From NCBI GenBank assembly GCA_003427395.1, contig BFEA01000019.1, positions 3,665,378 to 3,707,862 on the forward strand: DNA of 42,485 nt, in the 5' to 3' direction. Position 1 is the stretch's first letter, and each line of letters opens with the position of its first letter. The notes beneath the pieces were generated by a model. The model was not told where the DNA came from. It ran no database searches and saw only the letters and a list, made by a program, of their open reading frames with translations. The position numbers were made by a program, and so were the translations under genes. The DNA is from Chara braunii (Eukaryota; Streptophyta; Charophyceae; Charales; Characeae). This document shows, piece after piece, positions 9,958 through 24,900 of the stretch.

Positions 9958-12900
9958 ATGCCGGAGGAGGAGGATGGGAGAGGTGGAGAAAGAAGACGAG
10001 GAAAGAGCCGGCGAAAAGCCTGCACATGTTTATGCGCTCCATTAGATGAACAATGTGCAAGTTCCCCCTGCTCATCTCCCTGCTCCCCCCCAGTCGAGAA
10101 AGAAAAGAACCGGAGATGGGAGAGGGAGAAGAAGACGACGAAGAAGAAGAAGAAGAAAAGAGGTGATCTTGTAGACGGCGAAAATGGCAAGGAGCTCCAG
10201 CGCAGGTCGGAAGGTGATGCCTTATGGCGATCGTCTTCGTCTGCTGGTGGAAGACGAGGAGGTGATAAAGTGGAAGAGGGACAAGCGGTCCAAAAGGAGG
10301 TGGAAAGGAACGATCACATCTCTCAACCTCCTCCTCCTCCTCCTCCTCCTCCTCCTCCTGTCTGTGCGCAGTGGCGGCAACAACAGATTTTGACAGACGA
10401 AAACAAGAATTATGACAGAGGAGAGGCTCATGGCGACATAGGCAGATATGGCTCATCCCCCGCAGCAGAAAGGATTGAGTTGAGGAAATTGAGCAGACAA
10501 AAGGGCATGAGGTTCAGTCCAGAAGTCTTAGCTTTATGTGGAGGAAGGCAGAGAAAGGGAGACGTCAACAGAGACTGTACTAGGAGGAGTAAACGTGGAA
10601 CTAGTACCCGACGACACCACCGTCATCATGACGAGTGCTTGCCATTCAGTGATATATCGTCCGTAGCTCCCGACAATGAAGACGAGGAGGTGATGAGCAG
10701 CACGTCTGGGGAGGATTACGGTTGTTGGAAGATACCTGCTTCTCCTCTCCCTGTCGCCCTTCCTCCTCCTTTTCCTCCTTCTCCTCCTCCTCCTACTCCC
10801 CCCCCCCTTCGTCCTCCTCCATGTGCTCCTTCTCCTCCTCCCCCTCCTGCTGCTGCTCCTCCTCCTCCTCCTCCTCCTCCATTGCCACTACGCAGAGTGC
10901 CTGTGACCACTGCTCCTGCTGCTGCTGCTGGAGGTGAACATGGATGTGAACCTCAATCTGGAAGAGCTTCAGTGAGCGTTAAGAAGCCAACAAAGCGCTG
11001 GAACCAATCCCCGGACAGGAGGTCAGTGGTAGGGGGAGTTAGTGAAGGTGTCTCTTCATTGTCCAGAAGTGGCAGCCAGTGGTCTTTGCCTGACGAAGGA
11101 GCCATCTTTGTTGATGACAATGATTGGGAGGAAGGACAAAATTTGCACGACAGTGATCGGGAGGACGAACAAAATTCGCACATCGTTTCACAGAAAGGAC
11201 AAAATGCATGGGAAAAGGTCTCAGCTTGGATGGATAGGGAGAAGAAGGATGGGAGTAAGGGAGAAGACACTGGGCAGGAGTTTGAATCGCTGCCACCCCA
11301 AACTCAGTGTGCCAAATCAAGCCTTGGTAATAAGATGGGAACGAACTCCAGAGACGATGAGCAGGGCAGCAGTGACAGTTGTAGTGGCTGGGAAGAAACA
11401 ATAAATCACCCCCCTTTGAGTGGAGGGGGATTGTCAAAGGCAGGATTTGACGCTTGGGAGAAGGTGTCGATTTGGATATCGAGGGACAAAGGAGATGGAG
11501 GAGATGGAGGAGATGGAGGAGGGGAGAGGAAGGAGGAGGGAGAGGAGGATGACAAGCGGCGTGAAAGTAAGCTGTCTGCAGTTCGGGATCGTGATCAAGA
11601 AGCCAGTAGGTTGGAACACTACTCCGGTAACCGGGACAAGGGACCGGTTGGAAGCGGCGTTGAGGCATCCAAAACGTCTTCTGACTGGACGTCTGACTCT
11701 TCTCATGAGGTTCAACAGATGCTACACAACGAAAAGGAGGGGAACGTTTCGAGGCGGAGTACACCCAAGTCGAGAAACGGTAGTTTCTTCAGGAATGGTA
11801 GTACGGGGGTGGTCGCGGAAAGCACAGGCTGGCTTGAGGGTGCCCTCCGCGAAAGTAAGAGTCGGAAGCTGGAGAAAGAGGGTCTGAGAGCACCTTGCCC
11901 CCACTGTGCACCTCCAGAGAGGGAAAAGATAGCTGGCAGTGGACTCAGTAAACAACAGGATGTTGCTGGTGAGGAGGAGTGGGAGGCGTGGCAACTGGGT
12001 CCAATATCGGCTTGGGCCCGCCCAGGCTTTTCCTCCTCGCCATCGCTGTCCCTTTCTGCGTCTGCTTCTTTTTCTTCTTCTCCCACCTCTTCGATGGTCT
12101 CCTCATCAGCAGTTCAGTCAAGGTGTGCCGCAAGCGCTGCTCAATCACCTTGTTCATCAGTGCGCAAGAATGACAAGAGTCCAAGACATATGCGTATTCC
12201 CTCCAAGGATCAAAGTCGAAGCTCCTCGTTGTGGTCTCCCTACCGGGCTACTGCTCCACAGAGGGATACCACTTATGATGTAATGACCAATGCTCTGTCA
12301 CACGCTGGTACTGATGGCTTGGCTGGTCCTAGGGAAGAGAGATTGCGGCTTGCCATTCCTGTTCCTGCTGGTGGAAACGCTTTGAGTCGAGATCTTAGTA
12401 GTTTGACGAAAGAGGATGTACTTCTTGCTCCACCTACCCTAGGGGAGAAACCTAATGCCAGGGACATGGACGATAGGTCCTGTGATCGTAGCACTCCTTT
12501 CCCAAGGGAGGAGGCAAGTTCAACTTATGACAATGATTGTTGTACCAATAACACACACAAGATGTTGAAAGGCTTAGAGGAGAAGAAAGAAGAAGAGGAG
12601 GAGGAGGAGCGAAGGAGGAAATGGGGAAGAGAAAGGATCACTCGATGGACCCTTAGAGCCGAAATGCTTCAATCTGCCCTAAAAGCCGAGAAGGTTCAGT
12701 CTGCCAAGTTCTCTCCTGAGCCTAGGGGTAAGGTTGTCCCATCATTCAAAGATGCCCATAGTGCCTATGGCGGAAGTGAAAGCTTGACTGGTCGGTTTTG
12801 GGACGACCGTGTTCAGACGACATGCAATTCTTCAATGGATGAGAGTGAAGTCCGGGTTTACCAGAAGGATCACAATCGTCTTGAAATGCGATTCCAGGCT

Positions 12901-15900
12901 TGGAAAGAACAAAGGGAGAAGGCATTATTAGTTCAGGATTCTAAGTTGGGACCCCCTCCACCTACTTCAAGCCTAGAGTTAGTGGGAGAAGATCTGGCAG
13001 CACAGGGCAGGGGCGATACGGGAGGGTACGTGATTAGCCATCATCACTCTGTTTCAAGTCGGAAGAACAACGATCCTGGCGAGGAATCATGTGAAGATTC
13101 ATCTGTCACAAATTGTGTGGGGGCCCTGCACACAGGAAGCCACCTGAGGGACCAGCTGGAGGCTAGTCGCACACAAACACTCTCTGAGGGCAATCATCAA
13201 TGCTCACAGCTGCAGAAGCCTTCTGTCTGGCAGCAGCCTATCTCCCAGGAGACTATCACCAAGCAAATCGATGGAGGCGCATCTCGCAAACCGTCAAAGG
13301 ACGCTGTGAGTTGTAAAAAAAGCAGTAGTGGTACCTCTTGTTTTAGGGGCAGTAGTTCTAGCACTGGTGATGACATCAACAGTAGTACTAATAACAGTGA
13401 ATCTGAGTCTGGGGTAATCAGCTGGAAGGCTGATTCAGCAAATTTATATGCTGGTTCAAGTTTAGGCAGGTGGAGAGAGGAGGTAGGAGGAGAGGAAAGA
13501 ACAACGACGATTCCATTCTCTCCATTATTTGCAGCAGCAGCGGAGGAGGAGGAGGACGGCGAAGAAGAGACGGTGGATGCGGAGGAGGAAAAAGAGTTGA
13601 AGGAGGAGGAGGAAGAAAAGGAGGAGGAAGAGGAGGAAGGAGAGGACCTAGAAGAGGAGAGTAAGGTAAAGGAGGCAGCTACCTGTTGTGTGTTCCCTCC
13701 TCTATCGGAAATGGAGGAAGGAGGCACCAGATACAGTAAACAAGTTCAACTGCAGATTGCCAAACAGCCAGACTGTGACAGCACGGGAAGTCTGATATAT
13801 CAGTCCCAGTTGACCGAGGATGATGATGACGGTAATCATGGTGGTGTTGACGAGGGTGGCTATGGTGATCATGATGGTGATCATGATATCAATGATGATG
13901 GAGATGATGATGCTGATGATGCTGATGCTGATGATGACGGTGGCTCAGTGATACTGAATATAGAGTCCCATTTTCCACCATGTGTTGTTTACGGGTCAAC
14001 CAGTGAAACAACCACAAGACAGAGTATTGAGAGGATGAATGACTGGGGGATAGAGAAGCCTGCTCCTGGAGTTTTAAACAGTTCGGAATCAATGAGAGTA
14101 GTTATCAATAGATGTCAGGAGGACTGGAAGTCTATCAACGGGAATGAGGTCGTAGAGGACTACTCACTGTTGAAGGGGTACGTTGAGCTTCAAGCTCGGG
14201 ATGCAGGAGACACATACTCAGAATGTTGTTACTCAGCTGCGGAGGAGGTTAAGGAGTGCTTACCCTTGTCACTGAGGGAGGAGCTGGAAATGAATGCCTC
14301 AGACTCTCAGGATTCTTCTGCGACAGTGGAGAGGTGGAGGCGTGATGCCACTGCACGCCCTGCTGTTACGGCTTTGGAGAAGAAATGTGCTGCTGTCGCC
14401 GAGGTAAAGCTTCCCGAAATGTGCGTAAGTCACAAGAGAAGAATAGAGGACGACTGTCGAAGTAATGTGCCAGAGGAGGAGTACAATCCTGACCAGCCAT
14501 GGCAGTTACCGTTCATTGTCCACTTAACCTCTGATACGCAGAGAGCTGAGAAGGGCGACGTTCGCTACTCTGGAAAGGAAGCCGCACTCAGTGTTGGTGA
14601 TGGGCATCATGTCGTGGACGAGGGAGAAGCCTTGAAAGAGAGGGTTGCCACTGCGGAGGGTTCTTTGAGGAAAACCATGGTGGAAGAGAGGAGGAAGAAG
14701 TCCTCTCCAAGAGAAACGATAGGAAAACTCGATCCCGCTGCACAAGCTCTGAACGGTACAGTTTGTGTGGCGTCATCATCGCAGAGAAATGCTCTGCCCA
14801 AGGATGTGCAGAAAGCTGGTCATCTAAGCACAGATTCGAACCTAACGATTCATCCATGGAGAGAGGTTCACTATGATATTGTACTGCCTCTGTCAGCAAT
14901 GCAGGGACCACCAGCAATGCGGGGACCACCTCCACCTCCTCGCCGTCAGGAGGAAGAGTGCATCATTGCAACAGCCCCTCCGCTGAGAACAGCTGCTCTG
15001 GACAGGCACTCACCGGTTATCATGAACACATCATCCGCAGTGGCTTTGCTTCAGAATCTGACGGACGAAGATATCTGTGACATCCCAACAGGAGAGTCGA
15101 GAGAGGGAAAGGGTAGTCATTCACGCTGTTTGGGACGGGAAAAAGATGCTCGAAGAGGGCTCATGTCTATTTCCCTACCCAGCTCCTCTTCCACCTTCAC
15201 CTGCACGTCCATCTCTGTCTCGACTTCCATATCCAGCTCCACATGCAGCTCCACTTCAAGCGCGTTTCAGGTGGTGACGATCGATGCAGATAAGCGAGCG
15301 ACAAAGAAGAAGAAGATCGGTGCAGATGAGTTTCAGGTGAAAGCCATGGATGCAGAGAAGCGGGTGACGACGAAGAAGAAGAAGAAGATCAGTGCAGCTA
15401 GTTTGAGTGATTATCTTTTTGAAGATGTTAACCTTAATTTGCAGCAATGTCCTTCACTGCATGCAGAGTCTATTGCTGCTGCCGTTTCAGAAGTCAATAG
15501 CAGCATACTCTTAGAGAATGAGTGTATCAGAGGTTATAATGATAGGCTTTTGGCTGGGACAAAATTGGGAATAGAGACTGCTATTCCTCCGGCAGTTGTG
15601 GGCCCTTGGGCAGAAGAGGCAGATGTCAGGCTCCACAGCTGTCAGATGGGAGACTTAGGATGCAGTGGTCACTTCTGCCAAGATAGGGACAACCATGAAA
15701 TCTCGAGCGAGCAATCAGTAAACCAGACGTCAGAAAAAGATGTAAGAGGGAAGACTACAACCCACCGGTTATCGCTGCATGTGGACTTTGAGCAGACAAG
15801 GCAGGAGAAGTCCGACGAAGACAGAACAATGGTTCCAGTCGTCTTAGAGGCAACGCGCCGCTTATCACCTCAGACCTTAACTGACGATAGTCATGTCCTA

Positions 15901-18900
15901 TGTCAATCCGCAGTGGACTGTCGAGAGACATCTACGTCGGATACGGAGCAGAAGTATCTCGGCCGCCATTCACATTTGCATGTGGAATCTATGGATGATA
16001 ATGAGACAGCTTTACACATCCCGACGGAGGCACCTGCAATCATCAGCAAAGTTTGTGCCAATGCTGCAGATGTTCGAGCTGGAAATGATACGCCTTTGCA
16101 GTCACTGTCTGTACTGTATGAACTGGTTGATATGTCAGCCAGAGAGAACTCGATCAAGAGACTATGTTTGTTAGAAGAAAAGAATGATGTAGGAACGGCA
16201 TGGGAAAGGGTCCAGATCCCTCTGGTCAATCACAACGGTGACGTTCTGGAGCTATCCTTGGGTGGGGAGAGAGAGGAGGTTTCTGAGTCCTGGCATGATG
16301 GGCAAGAAGGTCCCTCCATGTTTCCAGATTCAGAAGAATGCGACATGGTCATCAATGAGGACAGTGAGAAGGAGAAAGAGTCTATGCATGGCCAGGGTAC
16401 GATCCCATGTTCCCTGGCCATGGCAGATGCTCAAGAAGAGCAGGAGCTATCTGATCGAAAAGATGAGTACAACATGCTGGATATTTCAGAGGAAAAACAG
16501 GACAAGTTGCAGCAGCAGCAGCAACAGACGGAGGAGGAGAAGGAACAGCAAGATGGGAAGGAGGAGGCGGACAAGAACAACGAGGTGGAGGATCAGTGCG
16601 TTTCAATGAAGGAGAAGTTTGCAGGGCCATCAGGAACCAGTCTATGGCTTTCCTTGGACACTCGTGCTTCAGAGACCTTTACAGCAATTCCACGGAAGAG
16701 TGACAGTGTGGTTCTCTCTTCAGAGAATGATGATTTTGTGTGTCCAGAGCCAGTTTTTTCTGAGGGAAGGCAAGAGAGTCAGTGGGGGGAACTAAGCTGC
16801 CTCTCCATTCCACTTGTACATGACAACTACATGGAGACCTGGACAATTCTCCTAGATGGGCAACATGCAGGGGTTGATGCCAGAAGCGCAAGCCTGATGC
16901 CAGAACACAGTGTGCTTCCTCTGGAATTGGGCGAAAGCAGAGCAGTGCAACTGGAGGCGGAGGGGGAGGTGGTGGAGAGAGTGATCGTCTCATCTGAACA
17001 GGGAGCTCCTTCCATGACAGGGACTCAACTGGTGCGGGAGAATGCTCCCGCGGTTTTAGTGGATTACGATGGCCTGCTACGTTCAAATTGCTCAGGTCGT
17101 CCTTTTGCCGATGCAGTGGGAACGTTCTCACCGCTATTATTTCCAAGTTCAGAAAGGAGAATGAACTTTGAGGAGAATGGTACTCCTCCAATTGACCATG
17201 CCAACACCACTCCCTTTATTATGGGCTTAAGCGACTCTTATGAATCTTGGAGGGAGCCGTCTCCTGAACCTGCCAAGCCGTTATCTCGACAGAGTCTCGC
17301 AAGCGAAGGGCAACAGAAGAAGGGTTCCGATACGCTAGAGGAGAACAAGGCTGAGGTTGATCTGTGGGACGAAGCGGATGGACATGTGGTATCTCAGCTG
17401 GCTCTTGTCGAGAGCGGGGAACAGTTGGTTGATCTGAGAGGCCAGTTTGCCAGGGATAGTGGGGAGAGGACGGAAACGTCAGGTCTGATCATGACCTTGG
17501 CTGCTCCATTGCATGTCCCGGATTCTGAACGTGATGGTATGAACTCAGAGACTCCTGATGACAGAGCGTGTGTGGCCAGGGTGGAAGAGGATGATGATGA
17601 TAAAGGCTATGATGGGCCACTACTTTCAGGAGGGAAGGGAGGGAAGGGGAGCATCCGGTCTGTGCCAACGGCTACCAAGAAAGAGGACCGTGGCACTGTC
17701 CATGCGGAGCATGAACAGAAGTGCTTAGTGCCTGGACCAGAACCACCACGTTGCGAGGAATCAATGGAAATAGAGAGATGGAACGTTCCCGCTAACGAGG
17801 ATGGCACCATGACGGAGGAGATGGTCCAAGAGTTTGCCTGTCTCAGGGGTGGAGGTGAGACAGATGTGTACATTCCAGTTGCTTGTGTTGATGCAACAGC
17901 CTTGTTAGGAGATGATAAGGGACCTGGGTTTAGCGGTGGCGAAGAGGATGCTCGGTCTCATGTGTTACCTGCAGAGGATGAGAGTTGTGTGACCACTGGT
18001 GCCCCTCCAAACTGTGATGATGGTTCTAACTTCAGCTTGCTACAGGTCACAGCGACTACGAGGAGTGATGCACATGTTCCGACTATATCTGGGGAGGTGC
18101 AAGGTGACGCTACCGGTGCCCCTGATGTTCAGGTTCAGGTTCATGTTCACAGTCATGAATCAGTTGGTGCCGTTGACAAGGCCTCTAAGGCCATGACAAG
18201 CTCGTGCGATTCCATTAGGCTTATGGCGATGAATAGCGGTTTCGTGGTTCATGAGGACATCTCAGTGCTGCCAAAATCAGCTGTAGTCGATCCCCAGAAG
18301 GGGACCATGGAGCTAGTGCCTATGGAGACTGGAGAGAACAGAAGCTCCTTTGAAGGAGAGGAGCAACACCTATCGAGTGTGCTACTACAAAAGAGAAAAG
18401 CTGCAACGGAGGTGGACCTGCAGCCTGTTTTTGAAGAGAATGTAGTGCTACGCTCAGTGGGCGAAGGTAGTATGCAAACTTCATTTTTCACTTCCTCTGT
18501 GACAGATCAAGGCAGGCGCACTCTCATAGCAGATTGTGTAAGCGGGGACAACGGGCCCTCTGGTGACCAGGCAATGCACAGGGGCATTGGCAGCAGGGAG
18601 AGGGCGACGGTGTGGGAGACATCAGTTCTTATGCCTGAAGGAAAGGTGGAAAAGGATGTTGTAGATGTGATGGTGACTCAAGCAAGCTCGTTCGGAGACA
18701 ACGCTGCAGTTTCAAGTGAGAAAGGTAACCTCTTACTAGGAGGAGAGAGGAGTGTGGCAACCCAGAGTCTTATACTTAGGAGGCAGGAGGATACCATATC
18801 CGAGACAGGCGTTCGTTCACTCCCAGTAGAGAGTAGTTTATCAGTCCCTCGCATGCAGAAGGCGGGAGACGTTGGTGGACAATCCTTACCAAATGGTGGT

Positions 18901-21900
18901 GGACAGTCCTTGTCAAATGGGGAACCTCAAGGGGTGTCAATGAAACACTGTGAAGAAGGGCTTTCTCCAGCGGATGACAAAGAGGTATCGGTTGTTTCGT
19001 TGCGAAGTCGCATGGTCGAGCTAAAGGCCAGCTTCTCGGATCGGATGGAGGACTCGGTTCTTCTGCCAGATGGAAGGCAGGGTTCCCTCGCTGACACCGG
19101 AGGCCCAACTCCTTCGCCGCGTTTTGCTGATGCTGTCGACTGCATAAGCAGTCGAGAGGAGGGCTCTAACGTGTCTGCTTCAATGCATGTTACTGCAAGT
19201 CCTTTGCCTTACAAGCATGGCAATCTGGAAAGGCGAAGAGAGGCCGGCAAGGACCGTTCGGTCCGAGGAGAGATCTCGGGACAATCACATCCCATTTCAA
19301 AAGAAGATCTGAATGGCTATAGTGTTATGTTGTTGGGCACCGATGCGATGGATGTACCAGATGATCGACGTCTTCCTCCAGAAGAGGAGAAGCCTGCATC
19401 AAATGTTATGGAGGTGGTGGAGAAGGAACAGACTAGTACTCCGGTGAAGACCCCAGTTCTTCCCTCTGAGCACACTACTTCTTTGGAAGTCGGTGCCATT
19501 CTTTTGTCTGCAGATCAGTCGGCGGCGACCGCACATGCTAATGCATCTGGCTCTCATAACGATGAAGAAGATACTGCCCATTTCAAATCCAGTCTACTGC
19601 AGCCTAGTTATAGCAGCCTTGAGCATTTTGTGCTTTCGGCGGCTGACATTTTGAAGGGCAGCGGACTTACAAGTGATCAGACAAAACTTACAAAAGCCTC
19701 GCCTCATGTTACTGCGTTCGAGATGGATGATGGGACAAATGCTGGTGCTGCGCAGTCCAAATGCTTTGTTGTGCTCTCCTCATCGACAATTTCAAGCGCC
19801 AAAGGCTGTGGGATCGGCAGCGACGCGAAGGACGTTCTCAATCCTGTTTCCTGCTCACCGAACTCCAAAAATACGTCATCGAATTTGGAGAACTCGGACG
19901 ATACTCCATTGCCTTCAGCAAAAAATGTCAAACTTGCTGCATTAAAAAACGTGGAAGATGGTGCATGGGATTCAGTGGATGCAGAAAATGACGTATCGGA
20001 TGCTCTGTATTCCATCATCCAACGCTCGCAGCGTTTGAACGACGAGTGCAATGTTGAGCGGTTTCTGCTGTCAGCGGTCCATGTGTCAGAGGGAGGAAAT
20101 CAGGCTGCAAGGGATCAAGGTTCAGACGGCCAGAATCATGACAGTAATGTGGTTTCTGTCTTCACTGCCAACGTGGAGGGCAGCTCTAGCAGCCTAGTCG
20201 CTTCAGGACATAAGGGGAAAGAGGATGCAGGATCATCGTCGATGTCACTGAACAAAGTGATGTTCGCAAGGCCTGCAGGGGAAAGTGAGGCCAGAGGAGG
20301 AGGTCGACGTTGGACGATGGAATGGGGAACAAAGGGTGCTCTGGCTTCTCGTGGGGGGATTTCACTGCCAGAGGACTGGGAATTCACTGAAGAATCTATT
20401 TTGCGGGCCCTTGAGATGGGACAGCAGCTAGTGCAGTCGTTGCAAAAGGCACTGGATGAGGAGCGGAATCTAGTCAAGTCGCTGCAGAAGTCACTTTCCG
20501 AAGAGCAAATGCTTGTGGAGCAATTAAGGGCAATGCTCGGGCGGGATTACAACGACCCCAATGCACAGCAGGACTTGGCTGGTTCTATGCGCACCATATC
20601 GGCAGCACCAGCAGAACCCAGTGATGATCAACCTTCTGAGATGACATCAGGGCCCGGCCACGACCTCTATGGCGGTCAAGAGGACATGGTCGAGCTTGCG
20701 GAGAATGTAAAAGAAAGTGTTCCCGAGAACCTTGAAATCGACCTCCACGATCAAGCGCTTGGTCCGGTAGAGGAAGCTGAAGCTGAGAACGAAGCAGCAG
20801 CAAAAAAACAAGTGTCAAAATTTCCACCTGAGAATGAGGATGGGGATGAACAGCTGCCAAGGAGTACGCTGAAGCATGCATTAGAAAACAAGTACGAGAC
20901 TTGGGAGACTTCTTCTTGTGGTCCCAGTGTTCCACCAAAGGGTCATCCGGAAACAGCGAACTCATCACAGAATGTGGACTTGGCAGAGACGGCAGATGGA
21001 GAAGTAGTTACCGGGGTTCATTCTGTGGAGCCAGGTCCCGAAACCAGCTCTCCGAAGGTCCAGGAAGAAAAAGAGCGCTGCGTAACCAAAGAACCTGAGC
21101 TAAGCGTTCAAGATGATCTCCTGAAGTGCGAAGCGTTTGCAGTAAAGGTGGCGGAGGATGACGAGCCGGAGCCATCAGATGGGACGGAGATAGATCCCCA
21201 AGCTGATACCTCGGTAGACATAAGTGCAGGTGACCCGATAGAGAGGGATCATGCAGCCTTGATTTCGTTGGGAAGATCTGGGCCGATACTTGACCCGATC
21301 GAGCCAGAAACAAACAAGTTGATGATGACTGCGCCAACCAAGGTACGAGGGCTTGCAGAGCACTGCCACTCCGAACAGGCACTCCCTGGAGAGGAAGAAG
21401 ATACCATATCTGTGCCATCTGGTAAACGAGGAGATACTCTGGAAGGTGCCATGGACGAGGAGGAGGATCAGCTGGAGCCTTGGCAAGGCAGAGAACCGTC
21501 CGAGGGAGAGAGTTTTGAAGAGTTACCTTTGAGAAAGGAAGAGGGTGAAGCCCTAGAAGTCGGCAAAGAAGGAAATGATCTGGAATTGTCACAGGCTGGG
21601 GGTGCAAGCGAAGAGTCAAGGGAGCTCTTGCGTGCAGAAAAAGAGCAATGGTCGCATCTACAGACCCCGGACCTCGTCGGAAAGGATGCGATGGACTCTC
21701 TGTCTTTGAAGGAGGTGACCCTGAGCGTTGAGTGGCCATCGATGGAGGAGGTCGAGGAGGTCGATCAGTTTGTTTTGCAAGACGACGAGGATCAGCGGTT
21801 GCCTACGGAGACATGTGACACTGTTGGGAACAACATGACTGACTCCCCATCATTGCAGGACTTGGAGGAGGCAATAATCTTGGAATTCCTGGACTGGCAG

Positions 21901-24900
21901 GAGGAAGACACTCAACGTCCTTCTCAACTCCTGCCAGAAGCTGATGAGGATCTATGCGTGAATACATGGCCAAAGCGCATGATTGAGGAAAATGCGATGG
22001 AAGCCCCACCTCTGCAGCAGGGCGCACTGTTCTCAGGGTTCTTGAAGCAGGAGGTGGACGATGCTTCACAAGGGGGCAGGAACAGGGCGCACCGTTCTCA
22101 GGGTCAAAACCATGATGAGAGTGGGGCTTGGCTGACACAGATACAGGAAACTATTGGAAAGGATGGGGATCACCTTCTGACTCTGACGGAGTCAGATGCA
22201 ACGCTTATGTGTGAACCTCCGGTGGCAGACCAGGCCCAGGACTCCTCACACCACCAGGACCCCGCACGGGTTCAGGAGAAAGACTGTGATAACCTCACTC
22301 AGTTATCAGCAGTCCTCGTGGATCAACCGCCCTTCCTATCAGCAGTCCTCGTGGATCAGCCGCCCTTCCTATCGGCAGTCCTCGTGGATCAGCCGCCCTT
22401 CCTTACAAAGCAACAAGGGCTGGATGTGTCTCCTTCAGGCGTGCAGGATGTGGCAAACATATTGGGGCCTTTGAAGACGGAGAAGGTTGATGGCTGTTTG
22501 CAGGCCAAGGAAAAGGAAAAGAGCGGAGAGCTGTTCAAGCTAGAGGAATACGAGGATGTCGCTGCCCAGGTAAGGGGACAAGAGTCCGTGCGAAAGGACG
22601 TTACAGCGCCGCCTCGAGTCTTGCAAGCAGCTGCAAGCATTTTTCGTTCTCCGACGGTGGAGATTGTTGACTCTTGCCAGGCCCTGCAGAATGCTGAAAG
22701 GAATGTGGCAGATGTGCTTCCAGGCGAAGGCAGGCTGCCAGCAGAAGAGGAGGGGATTAAAGAGTCCATGCAAAAGGAGGATGGTAAGGAGCGTCTCCCA
22801 GTTTTGCGAGCAGCGTCAAGTATTGTTCATTCTGTGATGATGGAGGTTGTTGACTTTGGCCAGGACCTGAAGAAGAATCTTGGGAGGGACATGGCAGATG
22901 CTGCACTTCCAGGCGAAGGCAGGCAGCCAGCAGAAGAGGAGCAGACTGTGCAAAGCTCAGGACGGGAACACAAGACTTCACCAGGCCCGAAAGCAGAGCA
23001 TTCCTTTTCAGATAGCGCTACTACTGCAAGGGTTTACCAAAACGAGCCCGATTCCAGTAGTGTACTGAAAGGTGTCGGCATGGAGAAGCCCGTACGAAGT
23101 CCGATGGAAAGCGCAGCAGAGATGAGATTGGAGCACAAGGCCGTGGAGGACAGGACCTCGATCAACGACAGAAACTCCACTGCTGAGCCTGCTGCTGAGG
23201 ATGGGCAGCCTAGTGGTGGATCGCTTTATGAGGAAAGCAGTGTGTGCCAGAACAGCGGTCACCCGAGGCAAGATGACCAATGCATGCAAGGGTCACAGGA
23301 CTTGCTGTCGTCCCAAATGCCATCCCCGAAATCGGACTTAGAAGCCGCTCCGGTTCCAGAGGAGGAACTGGGCATCGTGCAGTCGGTATTAGAGAGTGGA
23401 TCACAGCAGCAAGTGATGATGGCCTTGGAAGAAGACAGCAACGTTGCGGACCCGACATCCTTGCGATTCCGAGAAAGCAGATCACAATCAGGGCGCAATG
23501 TATCAAACGAGGAGAACGACGAGTCTCAAGTGCGATCTCAAGAAGATGGAAAGTGTGCCGACAAATCTCCCGAAAAAAGGCACACAGAAGCAGAAAGTCC
23601 AGCCCACTCTGCAGCCACAGGGAAAGGGATGGAAGAAGGGTGTCTGAAAGGTGATGGCTGCGAGGGTATCCCGGAGTCCGTCGTCCTTGAGGGATCTGTT
23701 ACAGGGGTGCATGAGGAGCATAGCTCGTCTGAGAGTCGTCAGCTGGCTATCGGATCAGCACAAGTGGAGGCAAGGGACACAGTTGTGGCTGCTCCAGCAT
23801 CAAGCATGAAGGCGAAGGTGACTGTGGACTTGGATGGCGCCGACAACCGACTGCCATGTGGGCAACTTCTGCACGAGGAGGAAACGGTCGCACTACCATT
23901 AGTCCGTGTTGAAAAGGAGGGGAACACTGGCAAGGGCATGATAATACAGGCAGAAGGAGATGTTGATCGCTTGGCTCGGGCAGAAGTGATCGACTATGTG
24001 AGAGGTCAAGATTGGGTTGGACGTGGCGAAGGGAAAGAAGCGGGTGATGTTCCATCACTGCTAGAATCCCTACTAGTCAAAGCGGTGAAGGCATGGGAGA
24101 AGAGAAGGGTTGTTTCGATTGATGAAGAAAATGCCCGTGCAAAGAAGGAAAGAGAGGGCATTCACAGGAGGAGGATAGAAAGAGAAAGAGACAGAAAAGA
24201 GAGAGAGGCAAAGGTGGAGAGCAAGCAAAAAGAGGCGAAGTGGACATCCATGACGCCTGTTGGGAGGGAGGAGGGAGGAGAGACTGTAACGGATCTTCAG
24301 ATGCATTTCAAGACAGAGGCCAAGGATCCAGATGCCGAGGCCAAGAGGGATGCCAAGAGGGATGCGGCAGATCTTCCGATGCATTTCAAGACAGAGGACG
24401 ACGATTCAAATGCAGAGAAGACTGAGAAGGAGTCAAATACTAAGAGGGATGTGTCTGACGACGGTACTGGGCTACACAATGCAATGGACACGCATGCGAA
24501 TTTGCCGACGGAGGCAAAGACAGGACAGCTTGAGGTTGTTACAAAGACGATCGCTGGCACAGACATGAAGATGAAACCAAAAGCTAGAACAGACGATGAA
24601 ATCAAGGCCGGCACTGAGGGGGGTGAGATAGTAGTGCCTAAGAAGTTAGGGCATGTTTTAGCTACACAGGTTTGGACAGAGGCCATAAAGGATACAGAGA
24701 TTTTCTTCAAGCCAGAGGCTGATATGAAGGAGGAGGTAGACGCTAAGACAAAGGCGGTAGAAAGAGAGGTGAGGATGAAAAAAGGGGACAAGGAGGAAAG
24801 AGAAGGAATGGCAGTGAGTGTTACGGAGACATGCGACGAGAAGGTCAAGGAGAAGGACAAGGTGGAAAAGAAACGAATGAAAGTGAACGTCACAGAAACG

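Noticed and set aside
10324-10905. Formin-like FH1 region
   Set aside because: Poly-Pro tracts exist, but no FH2 domain follows anywhere in the gene.
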